Below, in pieces: positions 7,361 through 14,872 of a DNA stretch of 16,789 nt. The notes under the pieces are model-generated. The model searched no databases. It had not been told where the DNA came from and worked only from the letters and a program-made list of their open reading frames with translations. The stretch comes from an uncultured Atopobiaceae bacterium. GTDB lineage: Bacteria; Actinomycetota; Coriobacteriia; Coriobacteriales; Atopobiaceae. The translations under genes and the position numbers were made by a program. Where the stretch lies: contig CAJOKK010000026.1 in assembly GCA_905235165.1 (NCBI GenBank), forward strand, positions 1 to 16,789. The letters are read 5' to 3'. The stretch's first letter is position 1. Each line of letters opens with the position of its first letter.

Positions 7361-8017
7361 GTGGGCACCACTATCGACCTCAATACAGATCGCCTCACCG
7401 TTATCAACCATGCGTTGGTACGGCACAAGCTGCATCTCCTGCGAGACAAAGACACCTCCATCAAGCTCTTCCGTGAGCTGGTAAACGAGCTTGCCCTGCT
7501 CGAGGCCTATGAGGCCCTGCGCGATCTTCCCCTAGAGGAGGTTGAGGTAGAGACCCCGCTTGAGCGCACCACCTGCGAGCGCCTTACTGGCAAGAAGCTC
7601 GTGGTAATTCCCATCCTTCGCGCCGGCCTAGGTATGGTTGACGGTGTCCTTGAGCTCGTTCCCACGGCTCGCGTTGGCCACTTGGGCATGCAGCGCAATC
7701 CGGATACCCATGAGCCTGAGCAGTACTATTGCAAGCTTCCCAATGACATTGACAAGCGTGTCTGCCTCATTGTTGATCCCATGCTTGCTACTGGTGGCTC
7801 GCTCATTGCCGCCATCAACTTCCTGCGCGAGGAAGGCGCCAGCGATATCCGCTGCCTCACCTTGGTGAGTTGCCCCGAAGGCATCAACAACGTGCTTGCC
7901 GCCGATCCTGACGTCCAGATCTTTACCTGCGCGGTCGACCGTCAGCTTAACGAACGCGCCTATATTCTGCCCGGGCTCGGAGACGCGGGAGACCGCATCT
8001 ACGGAACGAAGGGATAG
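7361..8017 (+). CDS. upp: Uracil phosphoribosyltransferase
   Basis: The enzyme converts uracil and PRPP to UMP and pyrophosphate in pyrimidine salvage. The 218-residue product matches the usual length of about 209 plus a slightly longer N-terminus. It contains VVIPILRAGLGMVDG, the PRPP-binding loop LIVDPMLATGGS, and the uracil-binding C-terminus YILPGLGDAGDRIYGTKG. The start is taken as GTG 7361 with the Shine-Dalgarno sequence GGAGGGAG (7347-7354) six bases upstream. The longer in-frame ATG at 7289 sits on the putative -10 box. The next gene begins four bases after the stop, so the two are probably co-transcribed. The order upp then atp genes is common in Gram-positive bacteria. Confidence 0.96.
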   Translation: MGTTIDLNTDRLTVINHALVRHKLHLLRDKDTSIKLFRELVNELALLEAYEALRDLPLEEVEVETPLERTTCERLTGKKLVVIPILRAGLGMVDGVLELVPTARVGHLGMQRNPDTHEPEQYYCKLPNDIDKRVCLIVDPMLATGGSLIAAINFLREEGASDIRCLTLVSCPEGINNVLAADPDVQIFTCAVDRQLNERAYILPGLGDAGDRIYGTKG

Positions 8018-8021
8018 CCAA

Positions 8022-8294
8022 ATGGACTCCTTGTGCGCATTCTTGGCCGGAGTGTTCTTCGGCATAATCGCGGCGTTGCCGATCTATCACCAGCTGCGCA
8101 AGGGGAGGCATGACGTCGCTCGAGGGCTGAGCGCCGTCATCCTTGCCTTCTTTGAGATACAGATTGGTATGTTTGCGGTTCATGCCTGGTGGCCCGAGAA
8201 GCTTATCGTCTTTGCCACTACGGCAACGCTCGTGTTTCTCGCAATAGTTGTGACGGGCGGTGTTCTGAGCCAACTCAAGGACGGAAGGCCTTAG
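8022..8294 (+). CDS. Small three-helix membrane protein in the atpI position
   Basis: The 90-residue product has three hydrophobic segments, at about residues 4-22, 40-57 and 61-83, with basic residues (RKGRHDVAR) after the first. ATG 8022 is preceded by GAAGGGA within the end of upp and only four bases separate the two genes, so it is probably translated from the upp transcript. It lies just before atpB, where many bacteria carry atpI, a poorly conserved membrane protein linked to c-ring assembly or Mg2+ supply. The sequence itself does not prove AtpI membership, and typical AtpI is longer with four helices. I call it a hypothetical membrane protein, possibly AtpI-like. A 282-bp gap separates it from atpB. 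Confidence 0.75.
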   Translation: MDSLCAFLAGVFFGIIAALPIYHQLRKGRHDVARGLSAVILAFFEIQIGMFAVHAWWPEKLIVFATTATLVFLAIVVTGGVLSQLKDGRP

Positions 8295-8422
8295 TACTAA
8301 CACCGTATATTACGAACGTGCTACACAGTGTTTCTCTTTATATAACATGCCAATGCGGCATATCAGGCAAAGTAAAATGCCTCGTTTGGGCTTAGTTTTG
8401 CTCCGTTTATCCAGTCTTTATG

Positions 8423-8460
8423 TCACACGTGTGAAGCTACGGCTTAGCATCGTGACACGA
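8423..8460. promoter_or_regulatory. Two dyad sites upstream of the atp operon
   Basis: TCACACGTGTGA (8423-8434) is a perfect 12-bp palindrome. TCGTGACACGA (8450-8460) is an 11-bp dyad with one central base. The outer TGTCAC (8421-8426) and GTGACA (8452-8457) also pair with each other. A third dyad, CGAATT-A-AATTCG, lies at 8488-8500 next to the promoter. The arrangement suggests a binding region for a dimeric regulator; the regulator is unknown. Confidence 0.45.
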
Positions 8461-8497
8461 GAATCCGTAATGGCTAGAATCCTCGTGCGAATTAAAT

Positions 8498-8526
8498 TCG
8501 ACACCATGAATCAGGTCACAGATATT
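8498..8526 (+). promoter_or_regulatory. Putative atp operon promoter
   Basis: TCGACA (8498-8503, one mismatch to TTGACA) and GATATT (8521-8526, two mismatches to TATAAT) are separated by exactly 17 bases and lie about 50 bases before atpB. The -35 overlaps the right arm of the CGAATT-A-AATTCG dyad, so a protein bound there could repress. The rest of the 8295-8576 intergenic stretch is AT-rich; another weak -10 (TATAAC, 8341-8346) has no good -35. Confidence 0.5.
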
Positions 8527-8576
8527 GGGTAAATTCCCGTATCGTCGATCAAAGTCAATGAGGGGAGGCGGGTATC

Positions 8577-9383
8577 GTGGATGAAGCGTTTAAGCAAGTG
8601 ACGGACTCCTTGGGAGAGTTGCTTGACAGCTTCTACCCGGCGGCGATCGTTGGAAATACCGTTGTCGGTCTGACGGTCTATATCGTCTATTTCATCCTCG
8701 CCATGTATGCCATGCTTCGCGTCATCTCTCTTTACGAGAAGAAGATGGAGGGCACCCTTGTCCCTCACGGCGTTTTTGCCAACATCGTTGACGCATGCAT
8801 GCAGTTTGTCGCGAACGATCTCTGCAGGGGCGTGCTCGGTGAGACTTGGACCAAGCACCTTCCCTTCTTGGGCACGGTGTTTTTCGTCGTGCTCTTTGGT
8901 AACTACATCGGCATGCTGCCCACCTGGAAGCCCGGCACCGGTTCTACCGGCATCACCGGCGCGGTGGCGTTTGCGAGCTTTGTGTACTTCATCGGCGTCG
9001 GCGTGAAGAAGAAGGGCGCCTGGGGCTACATCAAGAGCCTGGCCCCCAAAGACGTCATGGCTCCGATTGCCCTGCTCGTGTGGGTGATCGAGGTCTTCTC
9101 CACCTTCCTGCGACTGATCACCCTGGCCGTGCGACTCTTCTGCAACATGTTCGCCGGCCACCTGGTGATGGGCGTCTTCGCGCTCATGTGCAGCGCCTTC
9201 GTCAACCCGATGCTTCAGCAGTTCACCCTTGCCAACCTGGGTACGGGCGCCATGAGCGTGCTTTGGATGCTCATGCTGCTGATCATCTACGCCGTGGAGC
9301 TGATCGTCTGCTTCGTGCAGGCCTATGTCTTCGCGCTGCTCACCGCCGTCTACGTCAAGCTCGCCGAGTCTGACGAAGAGTAA
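8577..9383 (+). CDS. atpB: ATP synthase Fo subunit a
   Basis: Subunit a forms the two half-channels that carry ions to and from the c-ring. The 268-residue product has several membrane helices: about 25-48, 97-115, 128-143, 160-200 and 225-260. The essential arginine is in LAVRLFCNMFAGHLVMG at about R186 (equivalent to E. coli R210), and the FVQAYVF segment carries the conserved Gln near 248. The start is GTG 8577 with GAGGGGAGG at 8560-8568, eight bases upstream. It heads the operon. An 86-base spacer with two hairpins separates it from atpE. Confidence 0.96.
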   Translation: MDEAFKQVTDSLGELLDSFYPAAIVGNTVVGLTVYIVYFILAMYAMLRVISLYEKKMEGTLVPHGVFANIVDACMQFVANDLCRGVLGETWTKHLPFLGTVFFVVLFGNYIGMLPTWKPGTGSTGITGAVAFASFVYFIGVGVKKKGAWGYIKSLAPKDVMAPIALLVWVIEVFSTFLRLITLAVRLFCNMFAGHLVMGVFALMCSAFVNPMLQQFTLANLGTGAMSVLWMLMLLIIYAVELIVCFVQAYVFALLTAVYVKLAESDEE

Positions 9384-9393
9384 CTGCTAGTGG

Positions 9394-9450
9394 CACTCAG
9401 CGGGCATCGCCCGCAGTGTATAAAGTTCGGGGTCGCCGGGTGGTCCGGCG
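9394..9450 (+). promoter_or_regulatory. Two tandem hairpins between atpB and atpE
   Basis: The first hairpin pairs GCGGGC (9400-9405) with GCCCGC (9409-9414), extended by CACT/AGTG (9394-9397 with 9415-9418) across a bulge. The second pairs CGCCGG (9434-9439) with CCGGCG (9445-9450). Neither has a T tract. They stand just before a perfect AAAGGAGG ribosome-binding site (9457-9464). They could stabilise or process the mRNA to raise synthesis of subunit c, which is needed in many copies (inference). Confidence 0.5.
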
Positions 9451-9469
9451 TACGACAAAGGAGGAACCC

Positions 9470-9667
9470 GTGACTACCATCTTTGGATACGGAATCTGCG
9501 TTCTCGGTGCTGCTCTCGGCATCAGTATTGCCGCTTACGGCGCCACCACGAGCATGGCTCGTCAGCCCGAGGTTAAGGGCAACCTGTTCACCGTCTTCAT
9601 TCTTGCTTCGGCATTCATCGAGGCTCTGTGCCTGATTGGCTTCGTTGTTGCCATCATGTCTATGTAA
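9470..9667 (+). CDS. atpE: ATP synthase Fo subunit c
   Basis: Subunit c forms the rotating ring that carries ions through the membrane. The 65-residue product is short for the family (usually 70-85) and lacks most residues before helix 1. It aligns without gaps to E. coli c around the RQPE loop (R31 to E. coli R41), which puts E51 at the ion-binding carboxylate (E. coli D61). The Gln and Ser typical of Na+ binding are replaced by I18 and A52, so proton coupling is likely. The GxGxGxG motif of helix 1 reads G17-x-S19-x-A21-x-Y23, which is unusual. Start GTG 9470 follows a strong AAAGGAGG five bases upstream; an upstream in-frame start would translate through this site and is rejected. Confidence 0.95.
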   Translation: MTTIFGYGICVLGAALGISIAAYGATTSMARQPEVKGNLFTVFILASAFIEALCLIGFVVAIMSM

Positions 9668-9707
9668 GCAAGGCTAAGACGCGTCTTTGCCGAAAGGAAC
9701 CACAGGT

Positions 9708-10313
9708 ATGGATAAGTTCAAATCACGTGCAGTATGCGCCGCCGCAACGGTTTTCGCGAGTGCCGCGTTCGCACCGGTCATGGCGTTTGCAGAGGAGGAG
9801 AAGCGCAGCGGCATCATGCTGCTCATTCCCACTCCCGCCGAGTTCATCCCGGCGATCATTGCCTTCGTCATTATCTTCTTCGTGCTTTCCAAGCTTGCCT
9901 GGCCTAAGGTCATCGCTGCCACGACGGCTCGCGAGGAGAAGATCCAGAGCGACCTCGACAGCGCCCGTGAGGTCAAGGAGAAGGCCGAGGCTGACGCTAA
10001 GTCCCGCGAGGAGCTGCTTGCCGACGCCCAGCGTGAGGCTGGCGAGATTATCGCCCAGGCTCGCCGCGATGCCGACGAGGAGCGCAACAAGATCCTCGCC
10101 AAGGCCCAGAAGGACGCCTCTGCCACCATCTCCAAGGCGCATGACGCCGTCGCGGCCGAGCGCCGCAAGGCCATGGTCCAGCTGTCCGTCTCCGTCGTTG
10201 ACCTTTCCGTCGAGATTGCCGGCAAGATCATTGGTAACGACCTCAGCGACGATGAGCATCGTGCCCTCGCCGAGAAGTATCTGGTGGAAGTAGGTAACTC
10301 CTATGACGCTTAG
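9708..10313 (+). CDS. atpF: ATP synthase Fo subunit b with signal-peptide-like N-terminus
   Basis: Subunit b is the peripheral stalk that holds F1 against the membrane part. The 201-residue product is longer than the usual 156-170. The excess is an N-terminal signal-like sequence: basic residues 3-7, a hydrophobic stretch about 8-25, and an AFA-EEE junction at 28/29 typical of signal peptidase cleavage. A second hydrophobic segment, about 46-61 (FIPAIIAFVIIFFVL then SKLAWP), is the normal b anchor. Residues about 70-160 are Ala/Glu/Lys/Arg-rich coiled coil. ATG 9708 has AAAGGA (9693-9698) upstream. The gene overlaps atpH by 11 bases. Confidence 0.94.
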   Translation: MDKFKSRAVCAAATVFASAAFAPVMAFAEEEKRSGIMLLIPTPAEFIPAIIAFVIIFFVLSKLAWPKVIAATTAREEKIQSDLDSAREVKEKAEADAKSREELLADAQREAGEIIAQARRDADEERNKILAKAQKDASATISKAHDAVAAERRKAMVQLSVSVVDLSVEIAGKIIGNDLSDDEHRALAEKYLVEVGNSYDA

Positions 10314-10773
10314 TCGCAAGCAGCAGGCAAAGGTCGAGGAGTACGCCCGCGCCCTGCTCGACTCCAGTCGAGACGGCGGTCGTGCCTACTCAGACCTGAC
10401 CCAGTGGCGGCATGCGGTGAAGTTCTCGCCCGAGGTTCTGAGCGTTCTCAGCAACATGCATGGTGAGGATGACGCAGAGCTCGTCGATAAGGTCTATTCG
10501 GAATTCAAGCGTCTGGTTGACTCTGACGACTCCATGGTCTCGGTTACCGTAACCACGGCCGTTCCCCTTGACGATGACCTGCGCGAGAAGGTTTGCCAGA
10601 AGGCCGAGGAGATGTTCCATGCCTCGGTGTACCTCGTTGAGCGCGTTGACCCCAAGATCTTGGGTGGCATCATCATCGAGGCGAGGAACCAGCGCTACGA
10701 CGCTTCGGTTCGCACGCAGCTTTCCGCCGTGCGCCGCAAACTCTCCGATGCATTCATGGGAGGTGACGAGTAA
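10303..10773 (+). CDS. atpH: ATP synthase F1 subunit delta (compact)
   Basis: Delta joins the b stalk to the top of the alpha3beta3 head. At 156 residues it is shorter than the usual 175-185. The N-terminal part (VEEYARALLDS, then SPEVLSVLSN) resembles the start of the helical bundle, and the conserved C-terminal part is clear (VTVTTAVPLDDDLREKV and VDPKILGGIIIEARNQRYD). Compared with E. coli, about 30 residues between these parts are missing, so one or two helices of the bundle may be absent. ATG 10303 lies inside atpF; the stop TAA shares one base with the atpA start, suggesting translational coupling. Confidence 0.92.
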   Translation: MTLSRKQQAKVEEYARALLDSSRDGGRAYSDLTQWRHAVKFSPEVLSVLSNMHGEDDAELVDKVYSEFKRLVDSDDSMVSVTVTTAVPLDDDLREKVCQKAEEMFHASVYLVERVDPKILGGIIIEARNQRYDASVRTQLSAVRRKLSDAFMGGDE

Positions 10774-12452
10774 TGACAGATGTGGAAACCTCCCAGAACC
10801 CGGAGCTTGAGGTCAAGATTGACGCCGATCACATCATGAAGGTGCTGCGCAAGCGCCTCGACGAGATGGACGTCACGGTTGACTGCCGCGAGCTCTCGAG
10901 TGTTGTTGAGGTGGGTGACGGCATCGTGCACGTTGCCGGCCTGAAGACCGCCATGGCGGGCGAGCTGCTGCACCTCACGAGCTCGGCCACGGGCAAGAGC
11001 GTCTATGGCCTCGCCCAGAACCTTGAGGATGACGAGGTTGCAGCCGTACTCTTTGGCGACGTCTCCTCCATCCGTGAGGATGACGAATGCCGTGCTACCG
11101 GTCGCGTTATGGACATCCCCGTTGGCCGTGCCATGCTCGGCCGCGTCGTCAACCCGCTCGGCCAGCCCATCGACGGCCTCGGCCCCATCGTGACCACGCA
11201 TCGTCGCCCCATCGAGTTCAAGGCGCCTGGCATCATGCAGCGCCAACCCGTCTGCGAGCCCGTCCAGACTGGCCTCATGGCCATCGACGCCATGGTGCCC
11301 ATCGGACGTGGCCAGCGCGAGCTCATCATTGGCGACCGTAAGACCGGCAAGACCGCCATCGCTATCGACGCCATCATCAACCAGCGCGATACCGACATGG
11401 TCTGCATCTACGTGGCCATCGGCCAGAAGGCCTCCACGGTTGCGGCCATCCGCCAGACCCTGGCTGACCATGGTGTTCTCGACAAGACCATCATCGTCTC
11501 GGCTACCGCGGCAGAGTCTGCTCCGCTGCAGTACATCGCCCCGATGGCTGGTGCCGCTATTGGCGAGTTCTTCATGTACAACGACGTCGACGGCAACCCC
11601 GCCGATGCCGAGCACCCCGGCGGTCACGTGCTGGTGGTCTACGATGACCTCTCCAAGCAGGCCGTTGCCTATCGTCAGATGTCTCTGACCCTGCACCGTC
11701 CGCCCGGACGTGAGGCCTACCCCGGCGACATCTTCTACCTGCACTCGCGCCTGCTTGAGCGTGCGTGCAAGCTCTCTGAGGAGAATGGCGGCGGTTCGCT
11801 TACGGCCCTGCCGATCATCGAGACGCAGGAGGGTGACGTTTCGGCGTACATCCCCACCAACGTCATTTCGATTACCGACGGCCAGATTTACCTGCAGTCC
11901 AACCTCTTCTTCCAGGGCCAGCGCCCGGCAGTCGACGTGGGCATCTCGGTGTCGCGCGTTGGTGGTGCCGCCCAGGTCAAGTCCATGAAGAAGGTTGCGG
12001 GTACCCTGCGCCTCGACCTGGCGAGCTACCGTGAGAAGCAGGCCTTCTCGCAGTTCGGCTCTGACCTCGACGAGTCTACGCAGTACCAGCTCAACCACGG
12101 CGCCCACATGATGGAGATGCTCAAGCAGTCGCGTTATAACGCGCTTGACGTGGTCGATCAGATCATCGCCATCTTTGCCGCCAAGGAAGACTTCCTCGAC
12201 GACCTCGACATCGAGAACGTCGTGGCCTTCCGTGACGAGCTGGCCGTCTCAACCAACGAAGCGATTCCTGACGTTCGCCGCCGCATCCGTGCGGGTCAGC
12301 TGAGCGACGAGGATAGCGAGATCCTTAAGCACTTCATCACAGACTTCAAGAAGGACTTCCTCAAGCGTCACCCCAACAAGGCACAGCTGCATGTTGAGGA
12401 GATGGCTGAGGACACGGTGAGGGCTGAGGACGTCTCACTGGGAAGGGCATAG
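10773..12452 (+). CDS. atpA: ATP synthase F1 subunit alpha
   Basis: Alpha is the non-catalytic nucleotide-binding subunit of the F1 head. The 559-residue product is longer than E. coli's 513. The Walker A motif is GDRKTGKT (187-194), where GDRQTGKT is usual. VLVVYDDLSKQ is the Walker B region, RPPGREAYPGD follows, and the arginine finger is in ISVSRVGG (about R395). Between FFMY and GHVLVV there is an insertion of about 12 residues (270-284) rich in Asp, Asn, Pro and Gly. The C-terminus extends past the usual end, as in other actinobacterial alphas. The start overlaps the atpH stop (TAATG). Confidence 0.97.
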   Translation: MTDVETSQNPELEVKIDADHIMKVLRKRLDEMDVTVDCRELSSVVEVGDGIVHVAGLKTAMAGELLHLTSSATGKSVYGLAQNLEDDEVAAVLFGDVSSIREDDECRATGRVMDIPVGRAMLGRVVNPLGQPIDGLGPIVTTHRRPIEFKAPGIMQRQPVCEPVQTGLMAIDAMVPIGRGQRELIIGDRKTGKTAIAIDAIINQRDTDMVCIYVAIGQKASTVAAIRQTLADHGVLDKTIIVSATAAESAPLQYIAPMAGAAIGEFFMYNDVDGNPADAEHPGGHVLVVYDDLSKQAVAYRQMSLTLHRPPGREAYPGDIFYLHSRLLERACKLSEENGGGSLTALPIIETQEGDVSAYIPTNVISITDGQIYLQSNLFFQGQRPAVDVGISVSRVGGAAQVKSMKKVAGTLRLDLASYREKQAFSQFGSDLDESTQYQLNHGAHMMEMLKQSRYNALDVVDQIIAIFAAKEDFLDDLDIENVVAFRDELAVSTNEAIPDVRRRIRAGQLSDEDSEILKHFITDFKKDFLKRHPNKAQLHVEEMAEDTVRAEDVSLGRA

Positions 12453-12458
12453 TGCCTC

Positions 12459-13379
12459 ATGGCTAACCTTCGTGACATATCACGGCGCATGACCTCGATC
12501 AAGAACACGAGCCAGGTAACGCGTACGATGGAGATGATCTCTACGGCGCGCATCCGCAAGGCCCTTGATCTTGCCGAGGAGGCCTACCCCTACAAGGAGG
12601 CCATCACGCGCATGCTTGCAAACGTGGTCTTGTCTGACCCGACCATCAAGCACCCGCTGCTTACCAAGCACGAGGAGATCGATACGGTGCTCTACATCGT
12701 CATCGCGTCCGACCGTGGCTTGGCTGGTGGCTTCAACATCGTGCCGCAGCGACTCGTTGAGCACGAGGCGGCGGAGCTGAAGAGCAAGGGCATCAACGTA
12801 GAGATCATCACCTGCGGAAGGCGCCCGACCGAGTACTTCACTTCGCGCAAGCTTACGCCCAACATGTCCTTCGTCGACCTGTCTTCCGAGCCCAACATGG
12901 ACGAGACGATGCGTATCGCCTCCTACCTTATGTCGGGCTATTCGGAGGGTCGCATCGACCGGGCAGAGCTGCTGTACTGGCATGCCAAGAGCCGTGTTGA
13001 GCAGGAGTTTGTTCGTGAGCAGATCCTGCCCATCTCCGACGAGGCGCTCATGATGCCCAACGTTCCGCGTAAGCGCGACGCGCTGACCGAGGTTGAGCGC
13101 AGCGCCACCAAGACGGAGTTTCGCTTTGAGCCGTCGGCTGGCGAGGTGCTTGAGTCGCTTCTCCCTGCGTATGTCCGTACGGTCATCTTCCACGCGCTTC
13201 TCGACTCCGCAGCTGCGGAGCACGGCGCGCGCCGACGTGCCATGCGTTCGGCAACCGATAGCGCTGACGAGGTCTTGGGTCAGCTTAGCAGGACGTATAA
13301 CCGCGTTCGCCAGGGTTCCATCACCACCGAGCTCACCGAGATCATTGGTGGTGCATCAGCATTGGAGGACTTTAACTAA
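12459..13379 (+). CDS. atpG: ATP synthase F1 subunit gamma
   Basis: Gamma is the central shaft that turns inside the alpha3beta3 head. The 306-residue product is a little longer than E. coli's 287. The N-terminal helix (MTSIKNTSQVTRTMEMIST) and C-terminal helix (ALLDSAAAEHGARRRAMRSA ... YNRVRQGSITTELTEIIGG) are well conserved, and IASDRGLAGGFN marks the central domain, with A where many have C. ATG 12459 lies six bases after atpA with GGAAGGG (12441-12447) upstream. The stop overlaps the atpD start (TAATG). Confidence 0.97.
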   Translation: MANLRDISRRMTSIKNTSQVTRTMEMISTARIRKALDLAEEAYPYKEAITRMLANVVLSDPTIKHPLLTKHEEIDTVLYIVIASDRGLAGGFNIVPQRLVEHEAAELKSKGINVEIITCGRRPTEYFTSRKLTPNMSFVDLSSEPNMDETMRIASYLMSGYSEGRIDRAELLYWHAKSRVEQEFVREQILPISDEALMMPNVPRKRDALTEVERSATKTEFRFEPSAGEVLESLLPAYVRTVIFHALLDSAAAEHGARRRAMRSATDSADEVLGQLSRTYNRVRQGSITTELTEIIGGASALEDFN

Positions 13380-14857
13380 TGGCTGCCGCAGATACCGAGC
13401 AGCGGTCACTCCTCGAGGAGGCCGCATTCAAGTACATGAACCGCAGCGCGGGCAACGGCACGATCGTGCGTATCGTCGGCCCGGTTGTGGACGTCAGGTT
13501 TGACGACCGAGTTCCGGCCATCTACTCTGCCCTGACCGTTGACGCCGACACACCCGTCGGCCACATCGAGACGGTTCTTGAGGTCGAGTCGCAGCTGCCG
13601 GGCGGTGTCGTCCGTACCGTCGCCATGACGTCGACGGACGGCCTGCAGCGTGGTCTGCGCGTGCGCGATACCGGCGCGCCGATCATGATGCCCGTGGGCA
13701 AGTCGACCCTCGGCCGCGTCTGGAACGTCATGGGCCAGCCCGTCGATGGCGGCGAGATGCCCGACGACGTTGAGTTCTATCCCATTCACCATCCCGCACC
13801 GTCTTTCTCCGAGCTCACCACCCAGACCGAGATCTTCGAGACCGGCATCAAGGCCATCGACCTTCTCGAGCCCTACGTTCGTGGTGGTAAGACGGGCCTC
13901 TTTGGCGGCGCCGGCGTTGGTAAGACCGTTCTTATCCAGGAGCTCATTAACAACCTCGCGCAGGAGCACGGCGGCACCTCCGTCTTCACGGGCGTCGGCG
14001 AGCGCACGCGTGAGGGTACCGACCTCTATCTCGAGATGACCGAGTCCGGCGTTATCGAGAAGACCTGCCTGGTATACGGTCAGATGAACGAGCCGCCTGG
14101 AGCGCGTCTGCGCGTTGGCCTGGCCGGCCTTACCACGGCCGAGTACTTCCGCGACCAGGGCCAGGACGTGCTGCTCTTCATCGACAACATCTTCCGCTTC
14201 TCTCAGGCAGGCTCCGAGGTTTCGGCTCTGCTTGGCCGTATGCCCTCCGCCGTTGGCTACCAGCCTACGCTGGCTACCGAGATGGGCGACCTGCAGGAGC
14301 GCATTACCTCTACCAAGGAGGGCTCCATTACCTCCGTCCAGGCTGTCTACGTGCCTGCAGACGACCTGACCGACCCCGCGCCGGCCACGACCTTCACGCA
14401 CCTTGACGCCACGACGGTTCTCTCGCGCTCCATCTCTGAGCTGGGCATCTATCCGGCGGTTGACCCGCTTGCCAGCTCTTCCGACGCGCTTGACCCCACC
14501 ATCGTGGGCGAGGAGCACTACCGCGTTGCCCTGAAGACCCAGCAGATCCTGCAGGAGTACTCCGACCTTCAGGACATCATCGCCATTCTTGGTATGGACG
14601 AGCTTACCGAGGAGCAGCAGGCTACGGTCAACCGTGCCCGTAAGGTCCAGCAGTTCCTCTCGCAGTCCTTCCACGTTGCGGAGAAGTTCACGGGCAATCC
14701 CGGCTCCTACGTGCGCGTTGAGGATACCGTTCGTTCCTTCGCCGAGATCATCGATGGTAACTGCGACGATATTCCCGAGCAGGCCTTCCGCTATGCGGGC
14801 ACCATCGACGAGGTGCGCGAGCGCGCCAAGAAGATGTCTGGCGACAAGGCGGAGTAG
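13379..14857 (+). CDS. atpD: ATP synthase F1 subunit beta
   Basis: Beta carries the catalytic sites that make or hydrolyse ATP. The 492-residue product includes an N-terminal extension of about 20 residues before GTIVRIVGPVVDVRF. The P-loop GGAGVGKT lies at about 176-183, the catalytic Glu in GVGERTREG at about E208, and LLFIDNIFRFSQAGSE is the Walker B region. The DELSEED-type loop reads DELTEEQ (about 407-413), so it is less acidic than E. coli's. The start ATG 13379 overlaps the atpG stop. A second possible start near codon 20 (M20) has no obvious ribosome-binding site. Confidence 0.98.
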   Translation: MAAADTEQRSLLEEAAFKYMNRSAGNGTIVRIVGPVVDVRFDDRVPAIYSALTVDADTPVGHIETVLEVESQLPGGVVRTVAMTSTDGLQRGLRVRDTGAPIMMPVGKSTLGRVWNVMGQPVDGGEMPDDVEFYPIHHPAPSFSELTTQTEIFETGIKAIDLLEPYVRGGKTGLFGGAGVGKTVLIQELINNLAQEHGGTSVFTGVGERTREGTDLYLEMTESGVIEKTCLVYGQMNEPPGARLRVGLAGLTTAEYFRDQGQDVLLFIDNIFRFSQAGSEVSALLGRMPSAVGYQPTLATEMGDLQERITSTKEGSITSVQAVYVPADDLTDPAPATTFTHLDATTVLSRSISELGIYPAVDPLASSSDALDPTIVGEEHYRVALKTQQILQEYSDLQDIIAILGMDELTEEQQATVNRARKVQQFLSQSFHVAEKFTGNPGSYVRVEDTVRSFAEIIDGNCDDIPEQAFRYAGTIDEVRERAKKMSGDKAE

Positions 14858-14872
14858 AGGTAGAGGTTCGTC

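Noticed and set aside
7024..7464. Minus-strand frame of 146 codons across the 32-bp repeat and upp start
   Set aside because: It runs over the upp promoter and start and through the inverted-repeat arm, with no ribosome-binding site or recognisable domain.
8347..8381. Three short ATGCC/GGCAT segments that could form alternative hairpins like an attenuator
   Set aside because: The stems are only 5 bp, there is no leader peptide or T tract, and chance pairing is likely.
9416..9469. Upstream start for atpE giving an extra basic N-terminus
   Set aside because: It would read through the AAAGGAGG site, and the resulting N-terminus does not fit the c family.
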